A DNA stretch of 64,000 bases, from positions 1 through 64,000 of the forward strand of contig CAJYOI010000041.1 in the NCBI GenBank assembly GCA_913776045.1, read 5' to 3'. The position numbers and the translations under genes were made by a program. Shown here one piece after another: positions 27,732 through 37,655 of this stretch. This DNA comes from an uncultured Sphingomonas sp. Lineage in GTDB: Bacteria > Pseudomonadota > Alphaproteobacteria > Sphingomonadales > Sphingomonadaceae. How positions within the stretch are numbered: the stretch's first letter is position 1; every line of letters starts with the position of its first letter. A model generated the notes under the pieces. That model was not told the origin of the DNA. It worked only from the letters and a program-made list of their open reading frames with translations, and did no database searches.

Positions 27732-28634
27732 TTAGCGGCGCCCCTCGACCTGCAGTGTTTCATAGGCGATTCGCTGCAACGCACTCGCCTGTGCGTTCGA
27801 AAGCCCCAGTTCGTCGGCGGCCCGTTCGTTTCCGCCGAGCGTCCGGGGATCGATGCCGGTGATGCGGCCGAACACGGTCAGCGCTTCAAGATAATAGCCT
27901 GCCGTGCTGGCGTGATACTGGTCGTAGGACCAGAGATCGAGCTGGCCGAATGCGACCCCATCATAAGGGTTGGGGTCCGCCACTCCCGCCGAAAACGCCC
28001 GGTTCCACGCGAGTCCGACCGGAATGATCCCGTCGATATCGCGCGACGCCGCCTTGGCGCGCATGGCGGCGGTGAACAGGTCGTCGGCCATCTTGTTGAC
28101 CGGCGTTCCAGACCACGGGCTGCCCGGCCGCCAGACCTGGTCCGCGCGGCTCCACGTCGGCATCAGGAAGACATCGACGTTGCGGTTGCCGCGCGTGAAG
28201 AGTGCCGCGAGCGCGCCCGTGTCGCGGACATAGGCCGCGGGGTCGCCCGGCCGCTGCCGGTCCAGCGTCGAATATTCCTGCAGGACGACGACATCCCACG
28301 GCCGATTGAAGCGTGCCGCCCGCTGGGTGAGGTGAAAGCCGAGCGATCGGCCGCCCTGCGTTTCCAGGCTGACGGCATAATTCAGCCCCGCCTGTTCGGT
28401 GAACAGTTTGAACAGCGCCGGCACGCCCCCATAGCCGTCTCCATTCAGGTCGGTCACCGTGTTCGCGCGATAATTGCGCGCCGGCGAATGCGCACCCTGG
28501 GTGAAGCTGTTGCCGATGAACAGGATCGTCCGCGGCGCGGTGGCGGGCACCGGTCGCGTCGGTGCGGGCGCGACCTGCGCGGTGGCGGGAACGGCGGCTG
28601 AGACGGCCGCCAGCGCGAGGAGTACAGCTTTCAC
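27732..28634 (-). CDS. Exported GDSL/SGNH-type hydrolase
   Basis: The product is 300 residues from a GTG at 28634, one base after the stop of the TonB receptor gene. The N-terminus is a signal peptide (AVLLALAAVSAAVPATAQ). The nucleophile block is ILFIGNSFTQGAHSP, a GDS-like variant with Ser in GNSFTQ. VVLQEYS and DQYHAS (Asp and His near residue 250) fit the remaining SGNH positions. It likely deacylates or hydrolyses an ester in the periplasm. Coupling to the TonB receptor suggests that the receptor imports its substrate. Confidence 0.75.
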   Translation of the reverse strand: MKAVLLALAAVSAAVPATAQVAPAPTRPVPATAPRTILFIGNSFTQGAHSPARNYRANTVTDLNGDGYGGVPALFKLFTEQAGLNYAVSLETQGGRSLGFHLTQRAARFNRPWDVVVLQEYSTLDRQRPGDPAAYVRDTGALAALFTRGNRNVDVFLMPTWSRADQVWRPGSPWSGTPVNKMADDLFTAAMRAKAASRDIDGIIPVGLAWNRAFSAGVADPNPYDGVAFGQLDLWSYDQYHASTAGYYLEALTVFGRITGIDPRTLGGNERAADELGLSNAQASALQRIAYETLQVEGRR

Positions 28635-28635
28635 G

Positions 28636-31600
28636 TCAGAACCTCTTGCTGATGGTCGCATACAGATAGCGCGCATAGGGAACGTAAAGCGACCCCAGAT
28701 AGCCATCGGCGGTGATCGGCGGCTGAACGTCGAACAGGTTGCGCGCACCGATCCGGAAGCGCGTGTCGTCCAGCGCGCCGCCCTTGAACCGGTATTGGGC
28801 GTAGAGGTTGACCGTCGCTTGCCCCTTCACGACGTACGGCATGCCGTTGGCGTCGAGGAAATTGGTGTCGTCGACGTCGGCGACATAATTTACGAATCCG
28901 CCGATCTGAAAGCGCTTCAGGCTCCAGGTGAGCGAGCTGGTCAGCCGCCACTTCGGGCGGCCACGCTGCTCGATCAGGTCGGTCGCATCCGTCAGAGGAG
29001 TGGCGGCGTTGATCGTGCCTGCTGCGCGCGCGTCGAACAGGGTCGCGACACCCGGCGGGGTGTCGCGGCTGAACTTGATCAGGTGCGCGGCGTTCACCGA
29101 CAGGTCGAACTTCCCGACACCGGTGCGCACGTTGTAGAGAAGGCCGAGGTCCAACCCCTCCACCGTCTGCGGCAACAGGTTTGCGAACTGGTCGTTGATC
29201 TGCGTGACGACGCCTGCGGTGGCAAGGTTCGTGCCGGTAAAGACCGGCGCGTCGTCGGCGGTCGGCGCAGCGCGAATGACATTGGGGTTCGAAGATCCCT
29301 GCAGGCGCAGCAGATAGTCGAGCACCAGCGCGTTCTGCGGCCCGAACTGTCCGACGATGCCCTCCTGCCGGATCGACCAATAATCGGCGGTCAGGGTCAG
29401 CTTCCCGAGCTTCGGATTCTGGAAATCGGGCTGGAGCACGACGCCGGCTGACCAGTTGGTGCTTTCCTCGGGCTTCAAGTCGGGGTTGCCGGCGATGAAG
29501 ATCGAGTAGCTGACCCCGCGCCCGCACGCCCCGAAATTGGTAATCCGGCGCGCGCGCAGATCGGCTTCGCAGCGGTAGAAATCGGTGTTCGAACCCAGAC
29601 GCGAATATTGCACCGTGTTTGTCTGTTCCAGGTTTGGAGCACGGAAGCCCTGCGACCAGGATCCACGGATGCGGAAGCCGTTGGTCAGATCCCACGCGCC
29701 CGCGATCTTGGGCTTCGCGACCGATCCGAAGTCGCTGTAATGTTCGTACCGCCCGGCAATCTGAAGCTCGACGCGCTGAACCAGCGGGATGTTCATGTCG
29801 GGCGAGATCATCGGTACCGCGAGTTCGGCAAACGCCGAGAACACCGTGCGGCGCCCGCGCGTCGTCGGCGTCGGGCTGACTGCGGCGACATTCGACAGGT
29901 TGCGCTCGCCGGTAACGGAATCGACGAACTGGACCGTCCCGTTCAGGTTGTCGTCACGAATGTCGGCCTGAGTCTCCCGCCGCCCCTCGACGCCGAAGGC
30001 GATACCGAGATTGCCGCCGGGCAGCGCGAGCAGGTCGGCGCGCGACACCTTGAAGTCGGCGAGAGCAAGCGTCGTCTTCGATCGGCGAACGAGATCGAAG
30101 GTGAAGCTGTCGATCGTTGCCTGCGACGACGGCGTGCAATCGCCTAGTGACGGCGTTGCCGAACAGCCGCCCGAGAAGGGATTGTACGCATCGGGCGTCG
30201 ATAGCGACAAAGCCTGCTGAAGGCGGGTCATATTCACGGCATTCGACACGTCGGTCGCCTGCGCTTCCGAATAGAGGATCGCGCTATCGAAATCGAAGCT
30301 GCCGATCTTGCCGCGCGCTCCGCCGAGGAACCGCGACTGCCAGTTGTCGACATTGACCCGCTGATACCCCGCATCGACGAAGCGATAGGTCGATAGCCGC
30401 ACCGGCAAGCCGGCAGCGGGGACGTTGGTCAGGCCGGAAATCCGGTTGGGGTTGGTCGCTCCGTTGGCGAAAGTGACGGGCCCAAACGGGTTCCAATAGT
30501 TGGACGCTGGCACGACGATCGCATTGAGGTTGATCGTCGGTGGCTGGATGCGCGTCGTGTCGGCACGGTAATAGCCAAGCTCGGTGTAGAAGGTCAGGCT
30601 GTCGCTGACATCGTAATGCGCCGACAGGAAGCTGTTGAAGCGATGGATCGATGGCGACACCGTCGTGCCGGGACGCGTGTCGAACCGCTCCGACCGCAAC
30701 GTCGACGCGGTCGCGCGCGTACCGCTGCCCAGACAGGTCTCCGCGTTTAGCGTGACGGCGCAGCCCGGATTCAACACCGACTGCGTGTGAAACGCGCCGG
30801 CAGACGACGTGAGTGCGGTGTTTCCAGGGTTGCGGCGAACTGTACCGGGACCATTTACGACGGCGAGGTTCGCCCACGGGCTCTGTGTCGCGCGCCCGTC
30901 GGCGGTCAGGTTTCCGGCGAAGCGGGGGTCGTCGGCGAAGTACGGCAGCAAGTTGTCGGTCGCGGTGTAATATTGGTCCTCAGCCCGCTGCGCCGTACGC
31001 CGGGTATAGTCGGCATAGACCGACACATTGCCGCGCCCCCCGGCGAAATCGCTGCCAAGTAGTCCTGTCGCCTGAAACTCTCGCCGATGCGTACCTTCCG
31101 CGCCGCCATAACGCAGGTCGACCTGACCGCCGTTTACATTGCCCTTTGTCACCGTGTTGACGACGCCCGCGACCGCGTCTGCGCCGTAGATTGCAGCGGC
31201 GCCGTCACGCAGGATCTCCAGTCGTTCGATCCCCGCGACAGGCAGGGCGTTCGAGTTGAAGCCCAGCACCGGCACGTTGCCGTCACCGGCCTGGCTGGTC
31301 GGGTGCTGGACGAGCCGGCGTCCGTTCAGCAGCACCAGCGTATTGCCGACCCCCAAATTGCGCAGATTGATCGAATTGACGTCGCCGCGCGCGGCGTTCG
31401 ACGTCTGCGGATTGTTCGCTTCGTTGAAGGTGACGTCGCCGGCCTGAGGGATCGCGCGGAACAGTTCGTCGCCGCTCAGCGCGCCGGTCGCGTCGATCTG
31501 ATTGGCATCGACGACGGTGACGGGCAGCGCTGCGGTCGTGCTGGCGCCGCGGATCTGGGTGCCGACGACGACGATGTCCTGCGCAGGCTGCGCGGGGCTG

Positions 31601-31743
31601 TCGTCCTGTTCGGTCGCCACCGCGATACCGGGCACGTTTTCGCTCGTCTGCGACGTCGATCCCGTCTGGGCATGCGCCAGTCCGGCCGTCACCAGCGCGA
31701 GCACCGCCGCTCCGCCTCGCAGGGCAGCTGTCGTCTTGGTCAT
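28636..31743 (-). CDS. TonB-dependent receptor, large oligo/nutrient type
   Basis: The protein has 1035 residues with a signal peptide ending GLAHAQ. TonB box and plug follow (QDIVVVGTQIRGASTTAALPVTVVDANQI, INLRNLGVGNTLVLLNGRRLVQHP, IERLEILRDGAAAIYGADAVAGVVNTVTKG). This is the form typical of the many large sphingomonad and Caulobacter receptors for carbohydrates or aromatic compounds. The barrel ends LYATISKRF. An AGGGGAG ribosome site lies before the ATG. It follows dctA by 50 bases and precedes the GDSL hydrolase by one base on the same strand. Confidence 0.92.
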   Translation of the reverse strand: MTKTTAALRGGAAVLALVTAGLAHAQTGSTSQTSENVPGIAVATEQDDSPAQPAQDIVVVGTQIRGASTTAALPVTVVDANQIDATGALSGDELFRAIPQAGDVTFNEANNPQTSNAARGDVNSINLRNLGVGNTLVLLNGRRLVQHPTSQAGDGNVPVLGFNSNALPVAGIERLEILRDGAAAIYGADAVAGVVNTVTKGNVNGGQVDLRYGGAEGTHRREFQATGLLGSDFAGGRGNVSVYADYTRRTAQRAEDQYYTATDNLLPYFADDPRFAGNLTADGRATQSPWANLAVVNGPGTVRRNPGNTALTSSAGAFHTQSVLNPGCAVTLNAETCLGSGTRATASTLRSERFDTRPGTTVSPSIHRFNSFLSAHYDVSDSLTFYTELGYYRADTTRIQPPTINLNAIVVPASNYWNPFGPVTFANGATNPNRISGLTNVPAAGLPVRLSTYRFVDAGYQRVNVDNWQSRFLGGARGKIGSFDFDSAILYSEAQATDVSNAVNMTRLQQALSLSTPDAYNPFSGGCSATPSLGDCTPSSQATIDSFTFDLVRRSKTTLALADFKVSRADLLALPGGNLGIAFGVEGRRETQADIRDDNLNGTVQFVDSVTGERNLSNVAAVSPTPTTRGRRTVFSAFAELAVPMISPDMNIPLVQRVELQIAGRYEHYSDFGSVAKPKIAGAWDLTNGFRIRGSWSQGFRAPNLEQTNTVQYSRLGSNTDFYRCEADLRARRITNFGACGRGVSYSIFIAGNPDLKPEESTNWSAGVVLQPDFQNPKLGKLTLTADYWSIRQEGIVGQFGPQNALVLDYLLRLQGSSNPNVIRAAPTADDAPVFTGTNLATAGVVTQINDQFANLLPQTVEGLDLGLLYNVRTGVGKFDLSVNAAHLIKFSRDTPPGVATLFDARAAGTINAATPLTDATDLIEQRGRPKWRLTSSLTWSLKRFQIGGFVNYVADVDDTNFLDANGMPYVVKGQATVNLYAQYRFKGGALDDTRFRIGARNLFDVQPPITADGYLGSLYVPYARYLYATISKRF

Positions 31744-31793
31744 GATATCTCCCCTAAATTCTGTTCTATTCTGATTTTATGGTCGGTGAAGTT

Positions 31794-33149
31794 TCAGTGG
31801 GCCGGCACCGTCACCAGCGCGTCGTCCTCGTCGATCGGCTCGGCGTCCGATACACGGCGGTCGTTCAGCACTTCGTCTAGGCGCCCTCGGTCGAGCTTGC
31901 CTTCCCAGCGGGCGACGACGACCGCCGCGACCGCGTTGCCGATGAAATTGGTCAGGCTGCGGCACTCGCTCATGAAGCGGTCGACGCCCAGGATCAGCGC
32001 CATGCCCGCGACCGGCACAGACGGTACGATGCTGAGCGTGGCGGCCAGCGTAATGAAGCCTGCCCCGGTCACGCCCGCTGCGCCCTTCGACGACAGCATC
32101 GCGACACCCAGCAGCGCGGCCTGTTCGCCCCAGCTGAGTTCGATGCCGGTCGCCTGCGCGATGAACAGGGCCGCCAGCGTCATGTAGATGTTGGTGCCGT
32201 CCAGATTGAAGCTGTAGCCTGTCGGCACGACCAGTCCGACGACGCCCTTGTCGCATCCGGCGCGCTCCAGCTTGCCAATCAGGCTGGGCAGCGCCGCTTC
32301 CGACGACGAGGTGCCGAGGACGAGCAGCAATTCGGCCTTCAGATAGGCGATCAGCTTCAGGATCGAGAAGCCATGCAGCCAGGCGACGACACCGAGGATG
32401 CCGAGCACGAAGATCAGCGAGGTGAGGTAGAAGGTCGCGACCAGCGCGCCGAGGTTGGCCAGGCTGGCAAGGCCGTACTTGCCGATGGTGAAGGCCATCG
32501 CACCGAACGCGCCGATCGGGGCAGCCTTCATCAGGATGCCGACCAAACGGAAAATGACGAGCGTGATGCGCTCAAGGAAATCGAGCACCGGCTCGGCGGG
32601 CTTGCCGACCAGGCTGAGCGACACGCCAAACAGAATGGCGACGAACAGTGTCTGAAGGATGGATCCGTCGGTCAGCGCCGAGGGGATCGTGGTCGGAATG
32701 ATGCTCAGCAGGAACCCGATTAGCGTCGTTTCCTCGGCCTTGTGGGCGTAATCCGCGATCGCCTTGCTATCCAGCGTGGCGGGATCGACGTTCATGCCCG
32801 CGCCGGGCTGGACGACGTTCGCGACGATGAGGCCGACGATCAGCGCCAGTGTCGAGAAGAACAGGAAATAGGCGAACGCCTTGCCGGCGACGCGACCCAC
32901 CGCGGTCAGTTCGCGCATCCCGGCGATGCCGGTGACGACGGTCAGGAAGATGACCGGCGCGATAACCATCTTCACCAGCTTGATGAAGCCGTCGCCGAGC
33001 GGCTTGAGCGCCGCGCCCGTCTCCGGATAGACGGCGCCCAGCGTCACGCCGAGCGCGATGGCGACGATCACCTGCACGTAAAGATGGCGGTAGAACGGGA
33101 CCTTGCGGAGCGTTTCGGCAGCCGGTGAGCGGTCGGGTATCGCGATCAT
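31794..33149 (-). CDS. dctA: C4-dicarboxylate/proton symporter DctA
   Basis: The product is 451 residues from the ATG at 33149, of the DAACS family. Signature stretches are [43 protein letters not shown] (serine-rich hairpin), [41 protein letters not shown] and the [17 protein letters not shown] end. It imports succinate, fumarate and malate. It is divergent from dctBD, with two DctD-type palindromes in the gap, so control by that system is expected. Confidence 0.95.
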   Translation of the reverse strand: MIAIPDRSPAAETLRKVPFYRHLYVQVIVAIALGVTLGAVYPETGAALKPLGDGFIKLVKMVIAPVIFLTVVTGIAGMRELTAVGRVAGKAFAYFLFFSTLALIVGLIVANVVQPGAGMNVDPATLDSKAIADYAHKAEETTLIGFLLSIIPTTIPSALTDGSILQTLFVAILFGVSLSLVGKPAEPVLDFLERITLVIFRLVGILMKAAPIGAFGAMAFTIGKYGLASLANLGALVATFYLTSLIFVLGILGVVAWLHGFSILKLIAYLKAELLLVLGTSSSEAALPSLIGKLERAGCDKGVVGLVVPTGYSFNLDGTNIYMTLAALFIAQATGIELSWGEQAALLGVAMLSSKGAAGVTGAGFITLAATLSIVPSVPVAGMALILGVDRFMSECRSLTNFIGNAVAAVVVARWEGKLDRGRLDEVLNDRRVSDAEPIDEDDALVTVPAH

Positions 33150-33315
33150 TCCATCCTCTCGAAATGTCAGTGGCGTTTGCGCCTCTGTCCCTTCCGGGCT
33201 TGGGGCGAAGGCTAAGGGCGATCGGGCGTGTCCACCAAATGCGTCCACCCTTCCACCTAACCAATTGATTTTGCTCAGATTCGTAGTTTGACGCCTAGAA
33301 GCCAAGCGCCGCAGT

Positions 33316-33333
33316 TGTGCGATTTCATGCACC
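33316..33333. promoter_or_regulatory. DctD-type operator, weaker site
   Basis: TGTGCG-ATTTCA-TGCACC keeps the inverted GTGC/GCAC core of the DctD binding site known from rhizobia, with two mismatches in the right arm. It is about 30 bases from a perfect copy, on the dctA side. Confidence 0.5.
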
Positions 33334-33345
33334 GGCGCGACGGAC

Positions 33346-33367
33346 TTTGTGCGATTAACCGCACAAA
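33346..33367. promoter_or_regulatory. DctD-type operator, perfect palindrome at the dctB start
   Basis: TTTGTGCG and CGCACAAA form perfect 8-bp arms around ATTAAC. This matches the rhizobial DctD site form TGTGCGGAAATTCGCACA in its arms. The last base of the site is the A of the dctB start codon chosen here (33367). Confidence 0.65.
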
Positions 33368-35139
33368 TGCCGAGTCGCCCGCTGTCCCTGACCCGCCGCC
33401 TTTTTGGCCCGGTCGTCATTACGATCGGGATCGTGATCGCGCTGGCGCTGGCAGGCAATCGGTGGGCCAACCTGCGCGCGAACAGCGTGACGGAAGACGC
33501 GGCAATGACGACCGCGCGGACACACGCCGAACTTCTGTCTAGCGAGCTTCAGAAATTTCGCCTCCTACCACTCGTGCTAGGCGATTTGCCCGAAGTCCGC
33601 GACGCCTTGACGGGATCTCAGCAAGGCCGACAAAGGCTCAACGAGCGCCTGGAGCTTTTGTCCGCGCGGACCGCGGCGGCGACGATTTACGTCATCGACG
33701 CCCGCGGCGTGACCGTTTCAGCCAGCAACTATCGCCTTCCGACCAGCTTTGTCGGCCTGAACTATAATTTTCGCCCATATTTTCAGGACGCTGTTCGCTC
33801 CGGTTCGGCCGAAATCTTTGCAATGGGCACGGTCAGTCGTCGACCAGGCCTGTATCTCAGCCGTCGAATATCGGAGAACGGCCGCACGCTGGGTGTCATA
33901 GTGCTGAAGGTCGAATTCAATGCGGTCGAAGGCACTTGGGCCGGATCGCCGGGGATCAGCTATGTCGTCGACAATCAGAACATCGTCCTGATTACCAGTC
34001 GCCCCGACTGGCGCTTCCGATCGATCGGGCCGGTCGATCCGCAGGTTGCGACGAAGGCCCGGCGAACGCTGCAATTCGGCGATGCGCCACCGCGGCCGGC
34101 GCCGATCACGATGCAGGGCGACGTTGCGACCGACGCGAGCGGAGCGCGCTACCGCGTCGGATCCGTACCGGCACCCATCGCCAATGCCCGTCTGATCCAT
34201 CTGACCCCGATCGCCCCGGCTCTGACCGCGGCGTACACCTTAGCCATGCTCTGGGGCGTCGCCGGGCTGCTCGTCGCCGTGCTGGTGACCGCGATCGTGT
34301 TCCGCGACGGCGAGCGCCGCCGCCTCGCCCACCGGGCCCGCATCGCTTTGGAGCGCGAAGTGTCGGCGCGAACGGCGGAGCTGCGTGAGACGAACGAACG
34401 GCTGCGGATCGAATCCGACGAACGCGTCGCGGTCGACCGACGCTATCGCGACGCGCGCGAGGAACTGGCGCAGGCTAATCGGCTGGGCACGCTGGGCCAG
34501 ATCACCGCCGGCGTCGCGCACGAGATCAACCAGCCTGTGGCCGCCATTCGAACCTTTGCCGAAAACGGCGCGACGCTGCTGGATCGGGGCGCGGCAGACG
34601 CGGCGCGAGAGAATCTGACGCGGATCGTCGGATTGGCCGACCGCATCGGGTCGATCACCGCCGAACTTCGCGGCTTTGCGCGAAAAAAGACACCGGCGGG
34701 GGGCGTCGCTACACTCGGCGATATTCTCGATGGGCTGCTGATCCTCATCGGCGAGCGGGCGCGCGGGCGGGTCGCGATCGTCGCCGATCCGGCCGGTCGG
34801 GCGACGCGACTGATCGGCGACCGGGTGCGGATCGAACAGATCCTGGTCAATCTGATCCAGAACGCGCTCGATGCCATCGGTGACGGTGACGGGCGAATTA
34901 CCATAACCGCTACACGCGCGGACGACCAACTGACGATCGTCGTCGCCGATACTGGCCCCGGCGTCGCGTCGAACATTCGCGGGGCGCTGTTCACGCCCTT
35001 CACCTCCGGCAAGCCGGCCGGGCTGGGTCTGGGCCTTGCCATCGCGCGCGACATCGCCCGCGAATTCGGTGGGGAACTCGCCCTGCGCGATGAAGGGCCT
35101 GGCGCGCAATTCGCGCTGCGGCTGAAGGTGGCGGCATGA
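33367..35139 (+). CDS. dctB: C4-dicarboxylate sensor histidine kinase DctB
   Basis: The product is 590 residues from ATG 33367; a GTG six codons upstream (33349) is also possible. A first membrane helix ([22 protein letters not shown]) and a second ([26 protein letters not shown]) frame a periplasmic double-Cache-like sensor with [15 protein letters not shown] and [21 protein letters not shown], the DctB ligand-binding form. A coiled coil precedes [20 protein letters not shown] with His385. [15 protein letters not shown] and GLGLGLAIA complete the ATPase. It overlaps dctD by four bases. Confidence 0.92.
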   Translation: MPSRPLSLTRRLFGPVVITIGIVIALALAGNRWANLRANSVTEDAAMTTARTHAELLSSELQKFRLLPLVLGDLPEVRDALTGSQQGRQRLNERLELLSARTAAATIYVIDARGVTVSASNYRLPTSFVGLNYNFRPYFQDAVRSGSAEIFAMGTVSRRPGLYLSRRISENGRTLGVIVLKVEFNAVEGTWAGSPGISYVVDNQNIVLITSRPDWRFRSIGPVDPQVATKARRTLQFGDAPPRPAPITMQGDVATDASGARYRVGSVPAPIANARLIHLTPIAPALTAAYTLAMLWGVAGLLVAVLVTAIVFRDGERRRLAHRARIALEREVSARTAELRETNERLRIESDERVAVDRRYRDAREELAQANRLGTLGQITAGVAHEINQPVAAIRTFAENGATLLDRGAADAARENLTRIVGLADRIGSITAELRGFARKKTPAGGVATLGDILDGLLILIGERARGRVAIVADPAGRATRLIGDRVRIEQILVNLIQNALDAIGDGDGRITITATRADDQLTIVVADTGPGVASNIRGALFTPFTSGKPAGLGLGLAIARDIAREFGGELALRDEGPGAQFALRLKVAA

Positions 35140-36455
35140 CCGATGTGATCTTTGTCGAGGATGACGAGCCGCTGCGCGTTGCGACAGCGCAGGCGTTGCA
35201 ACTGGCCGGATACCGCGTCACGTCGCATACCGACGCGCAAGCCGCCCTCAATGCGATCCCGTCCGACTTCGCCGGTGCAATCGTGTCCGACATTCGTATG
35301 CCCGGCATGGATGGCCTGGCATTTCTCGACGCGATCCGGGCCAGCGACCCCGATCTTTCGGTCATTCTGGTCACCGGTCACGGCGACGTCGCCATGGCGG
35401 TTTCCGCGCTTCACCGCGGCGCGTTCGACTTTCTGACCAAGCCTTTCGCGGTCGATCATCTCACCGCCAGCATCGACCGTGCGACCGAGCGGCGGCGGCT
35501 GATCCTCGAGAACCGCCGCCTGAAGAGCGAAGCGGAGGCAGCCCAGGCGGGCAGCCCGTTGATCGGCGACAGCCCGGCGATGGTCCGCCTGCGGGCAACC
35601 ATCGCGCAACTCGCCGCCGCCGATATCGACGTGCTGGTTGAGGGTGAGACGGGCACCGGCAAGGAACTCGTCGCCAGCCTGCTTCATCGGCAGGGGCCGC
35701 GCCGCGGTCGACCCTTCGTCGCGGTAAATTGCGGCGCGCTGTCCGATGGGCTCGCCGAATTCGAACTGTTCGGCCATGCCGCCGACAGCGTGCCCCACAC
35801 CCGCCTGTCGCGCGACGGACAGATCGTCGGGGCGAGCGGCGGCACGTTGCTGCTCGACGAGATCGACAGCATGCCGCTCGCGCTCCAGACGCGACTTCTC
35901 CGCGTGATCGAGGAGCGCGAAGTGCATCCGATCGGCGAACCGCGGCCGATCGCGGTCGATCTGCGGATCGTCGCGACGACCAAGACCGACCTCGCCGCCG
36001 CAGTCACGGCGGGCACGTTCCGCGCCGACCTGTTCTACCGGCTCGACACCGTCCGCCTGCGCGTGCCCCCGGTGCGGGAGCGCGACGGTGACGCCTTTCG
36101 CCTGTTCGCCGCGTTCATCGAGGAGGCGAAGGTGCAGCTCGGGCGGCAGGACTTCGCGCTGACCGATACCGCGAGTCGGCGCCTGCGTGAACATGACTGG
36201 CCGGGCAACGTCCGCGAACTGCGCAACTTCGCGTTCGAGACGGTGCTGGGCCTGACGTCCGATGCGCCCCGCACTCCGGGAAGCTCAGACCTGCCAACGC
36301 GGGTGGCGGCCTATGAGGCCGAACTGATCGAGGCCGCACTTCGCCGCCATCACGGCCGCGTCGCCTCCGCGCTGAGCGAACTCGCCATTCCCCGCAAGAC
36401 CTTCTACGACAAGGTCGCGCGGCACGGGATCGATCTCGACGCGTTCCGGCGGTGA
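35136..36455 (+). CDS. dctD: NtrC-family response regulator DctD, lacking the GAFTGA motif
   Basis: The protein has 439 residues. The receiver domain has D9-D10, phosphoacceptor D52 (IVSDIRMPGMDG) and Lys in FLTKPFAVDHL. The AAA+ domain has Walker A GETGTGKELVASLL, ELFGH, Walker B GGTLLLDEIDS and sensor ATTKTD. A Fis-type helix-turn-helix ends the protein (GRVASALSELAIPRKTFYDKVARHG). Between ELFGH and GGTLLLDEI, where family members carry the GAFTGA sigma54-contact loop, this protein reads AADSVPHTRLSRDGQIVGAS. It therefore probably cannot activate sigma54 and may act on the housekeeping polymerase, like other NtrC relatives without the loop. Confidence 0.9.
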   Translation: MTDVIFVEDDEPLRVATAQALQLAGYRVTSHTDAQAALNAIPSDFAGAIVSDIRMPGMDGLAFLDAIRASDPDLSVILVTGHGDVAMAVSALHRGAFDFLTKPFAVDHLTASIDRATERRRLILENRRLKSEAEAAQAGSPLIGDSPAMVRLRATIAQLAAADIDVLVEGETGTGKELVASLLHRQGPRRGRPFVAVNCGALSDGLAEFELFGHAADSVPHTRLSRDGQIVGASGGTLLLDEIDSMPLALQTRLLRVIEEREVHPIGEPRPIAVDLRIVATTKTDLAAAVTAGTFRADLFYRLDTVRLRVPPVRERDGDAFRLFAAFIEEAKVQLGRQDFALTDTASRRLREHDWPGNVRELRNFAFETVLGLTSDAPRTPGSSDLPTRVAAYEAELIEAALRRHHGRVASALSELAIPRKTFYDKVARHGIDLDAFRR

Positions 36456-36497
36456 CGGGGGCTGCCCAAAACTGTCCGTGCGTGGTAGCGCCGCGTC

Positions 36498-37541
36498 GTG
36501 AGCGAAACGACCCGCCCCTACCCCATGGCTGCCGATCTGTTCGGCGACATCGTCGACGGGCCCCGCGTCGGTTGGCGGGAGCATCTGCCGGGCCTTGCCC
36601 TCGTCATCGCCGCGACACTTGCTGCCGGGTTCCTGTCGGATCGCTACGGCGCACCGCTGACGCTGATGGCATTGCTGATCGGTCTGGCGCTGAATTTCCT
36701 GTCGGCGGACAAGCGGCTGCATCCGGGCCTCGGCCTCGCTTCGCGCGACCTGCTGCGCTGGGGCATCGTTCTGGTCGGCGCGCGGGTGACATTGGGGCAG
36801 ATCGCCGACCTCGGCCTGCCCGCACTTCTGGCGATCGTCGTGGTCGTCGCCGGCACGATCACGCTGGCGGTCATAATCGCAAAGCGGTTCGGCTATGACC
36901 AATGGTTCGGCATGCTCGTCGGCGGCGCGGTGGCGATTTGCGGCGCGTCGGCGGCGCTCGCAGTCGCGACGACGCTCAGTACGCGGCGGATCAGCCAAGC
37001 GCAGTTGACGCTCGTCCTGATCGGCATTTCGGCGATGAGCGCCGCCGCGATGGTGATCTACCCGATGCTGGCCCATGCCGCCGGCTTCTCCGACGGGCGG
37101 GCGGGGTTCTTGCTTGGCGGCGCGATCCACGATGTCGCGCAGGCGCTGGGCGCGGGCTATTCCTATTCCGCGGAGGCCGGGCGGATCGCGACGATCGTAA
37201 AGTTGACTCGCGTCGCTTTGTTGGCGCCGGTGCTCGCCGTTATCGCGCTGTTCCTGCCACGGAGCGAGCGCGCTGCCGGTAGTCAGGGCGTGCCGTGGTT
37301 CGTACTGGGCTTCTTCGTCGTCGCCGGCGTCAATTCGACCGGCATCATCCCGTCGATCGTCGTGCACGGCGCCGAAACGCTTGCCGGCGCCATGCTGGCA
37401 TGCGCCGTGGCGGCGACTGCCATACGGTCCCCCCTGCCCCAGCTGCTGAAGATGGGATCGAAGCCGCTGATTCTGATCGGCATCGTAACGCTGACGATGT
37501 TCGCTTTAGCGGCGGCAGGCGCGATTCTCGCGATTCGATAG
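36498..37541 (+). CDS. yeiH: YeiH/UPF0324-family putative sulfate exporter
   Basis: The product is 347 residues from a GTG at 36498. About ten membrane helices are visible. Family blocks include LTLMALLIGLALNFL, GIVLVGARVTLGQIADLG, VGGAVAICGASAALAVATTL, GGAIHDVAQALGAGYSYS and KLTRVALLAPVLAVIAL. Members are inner-membrane proteins proposed to export sulfate or related anions. It is on the same strand as dctD, 42 bases downstream, but no functional tie is evident. Confidence 0.88.
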   Translation: MSETTRPYPMAADLFGDIVDGPRVGWREHLPGLALVIAATLAAGFLSDRYGAPLTLMALLIGLALNFLSADKRLHPGLGLASRDLLRWGIVLVGARVTLGQIADLGLPALLAIVVVVAGTITLAVIIAKRFGYDQWFGMLVGGAVAICGASAALAVATTLSTRRISQAQLTLVLIGISAMSAAAMVIYPMLAHAAGFSDGRAGFLLGGAIHDVAQALGAGYSYSAEAGRIATIVKLTRVALLAPVLAVIALFLPRSERAAGSQGVPWFVLGFFVVAGVNSTGIIPSIVVHGAETLAGAMLACAVAATAIRSPLPQLLKMGSKPLILIGIVTLTMFALAAAGAILAIR

Positions 37542-37612
37542 GTAGCGACGCACCAAAAAAGGCCGTGTTTTGCTGCACTTGCGAAGGGCGCTTGACGTGT
37601 ACCGGCGACAAA

Positions 37613-37632
37613 GATACCGGACGGTCGGTATC
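37613..37632. promoter_or_regulatory. Palindromic operator upstream of the TetR/RND operon
   Basis: GATACCG and CGGTATC form perfect 7-bp arms around GACGGT, 24 bases before the TetR start codon. A TTGACG -35-like hexamer lies at 37592-37597, so the palindrome would cover the -10 region. Autorepression by the TetR protein is the natural reading. Confidence 0.6.
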
Positions 37633-37655
37633 CACAAGTCTGCCGGTCCTGTCGC

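Noticed and set aside
33240-33255. Minus-strand sigma54-like sequence TGGAAGGGTGGACGCA upstream of dctA
   Set aside because: It has GG and GC at the right spacing, but the flanking bases match poorly and the DctD here lacks the GAFTGA loop needed to act on sigma54.
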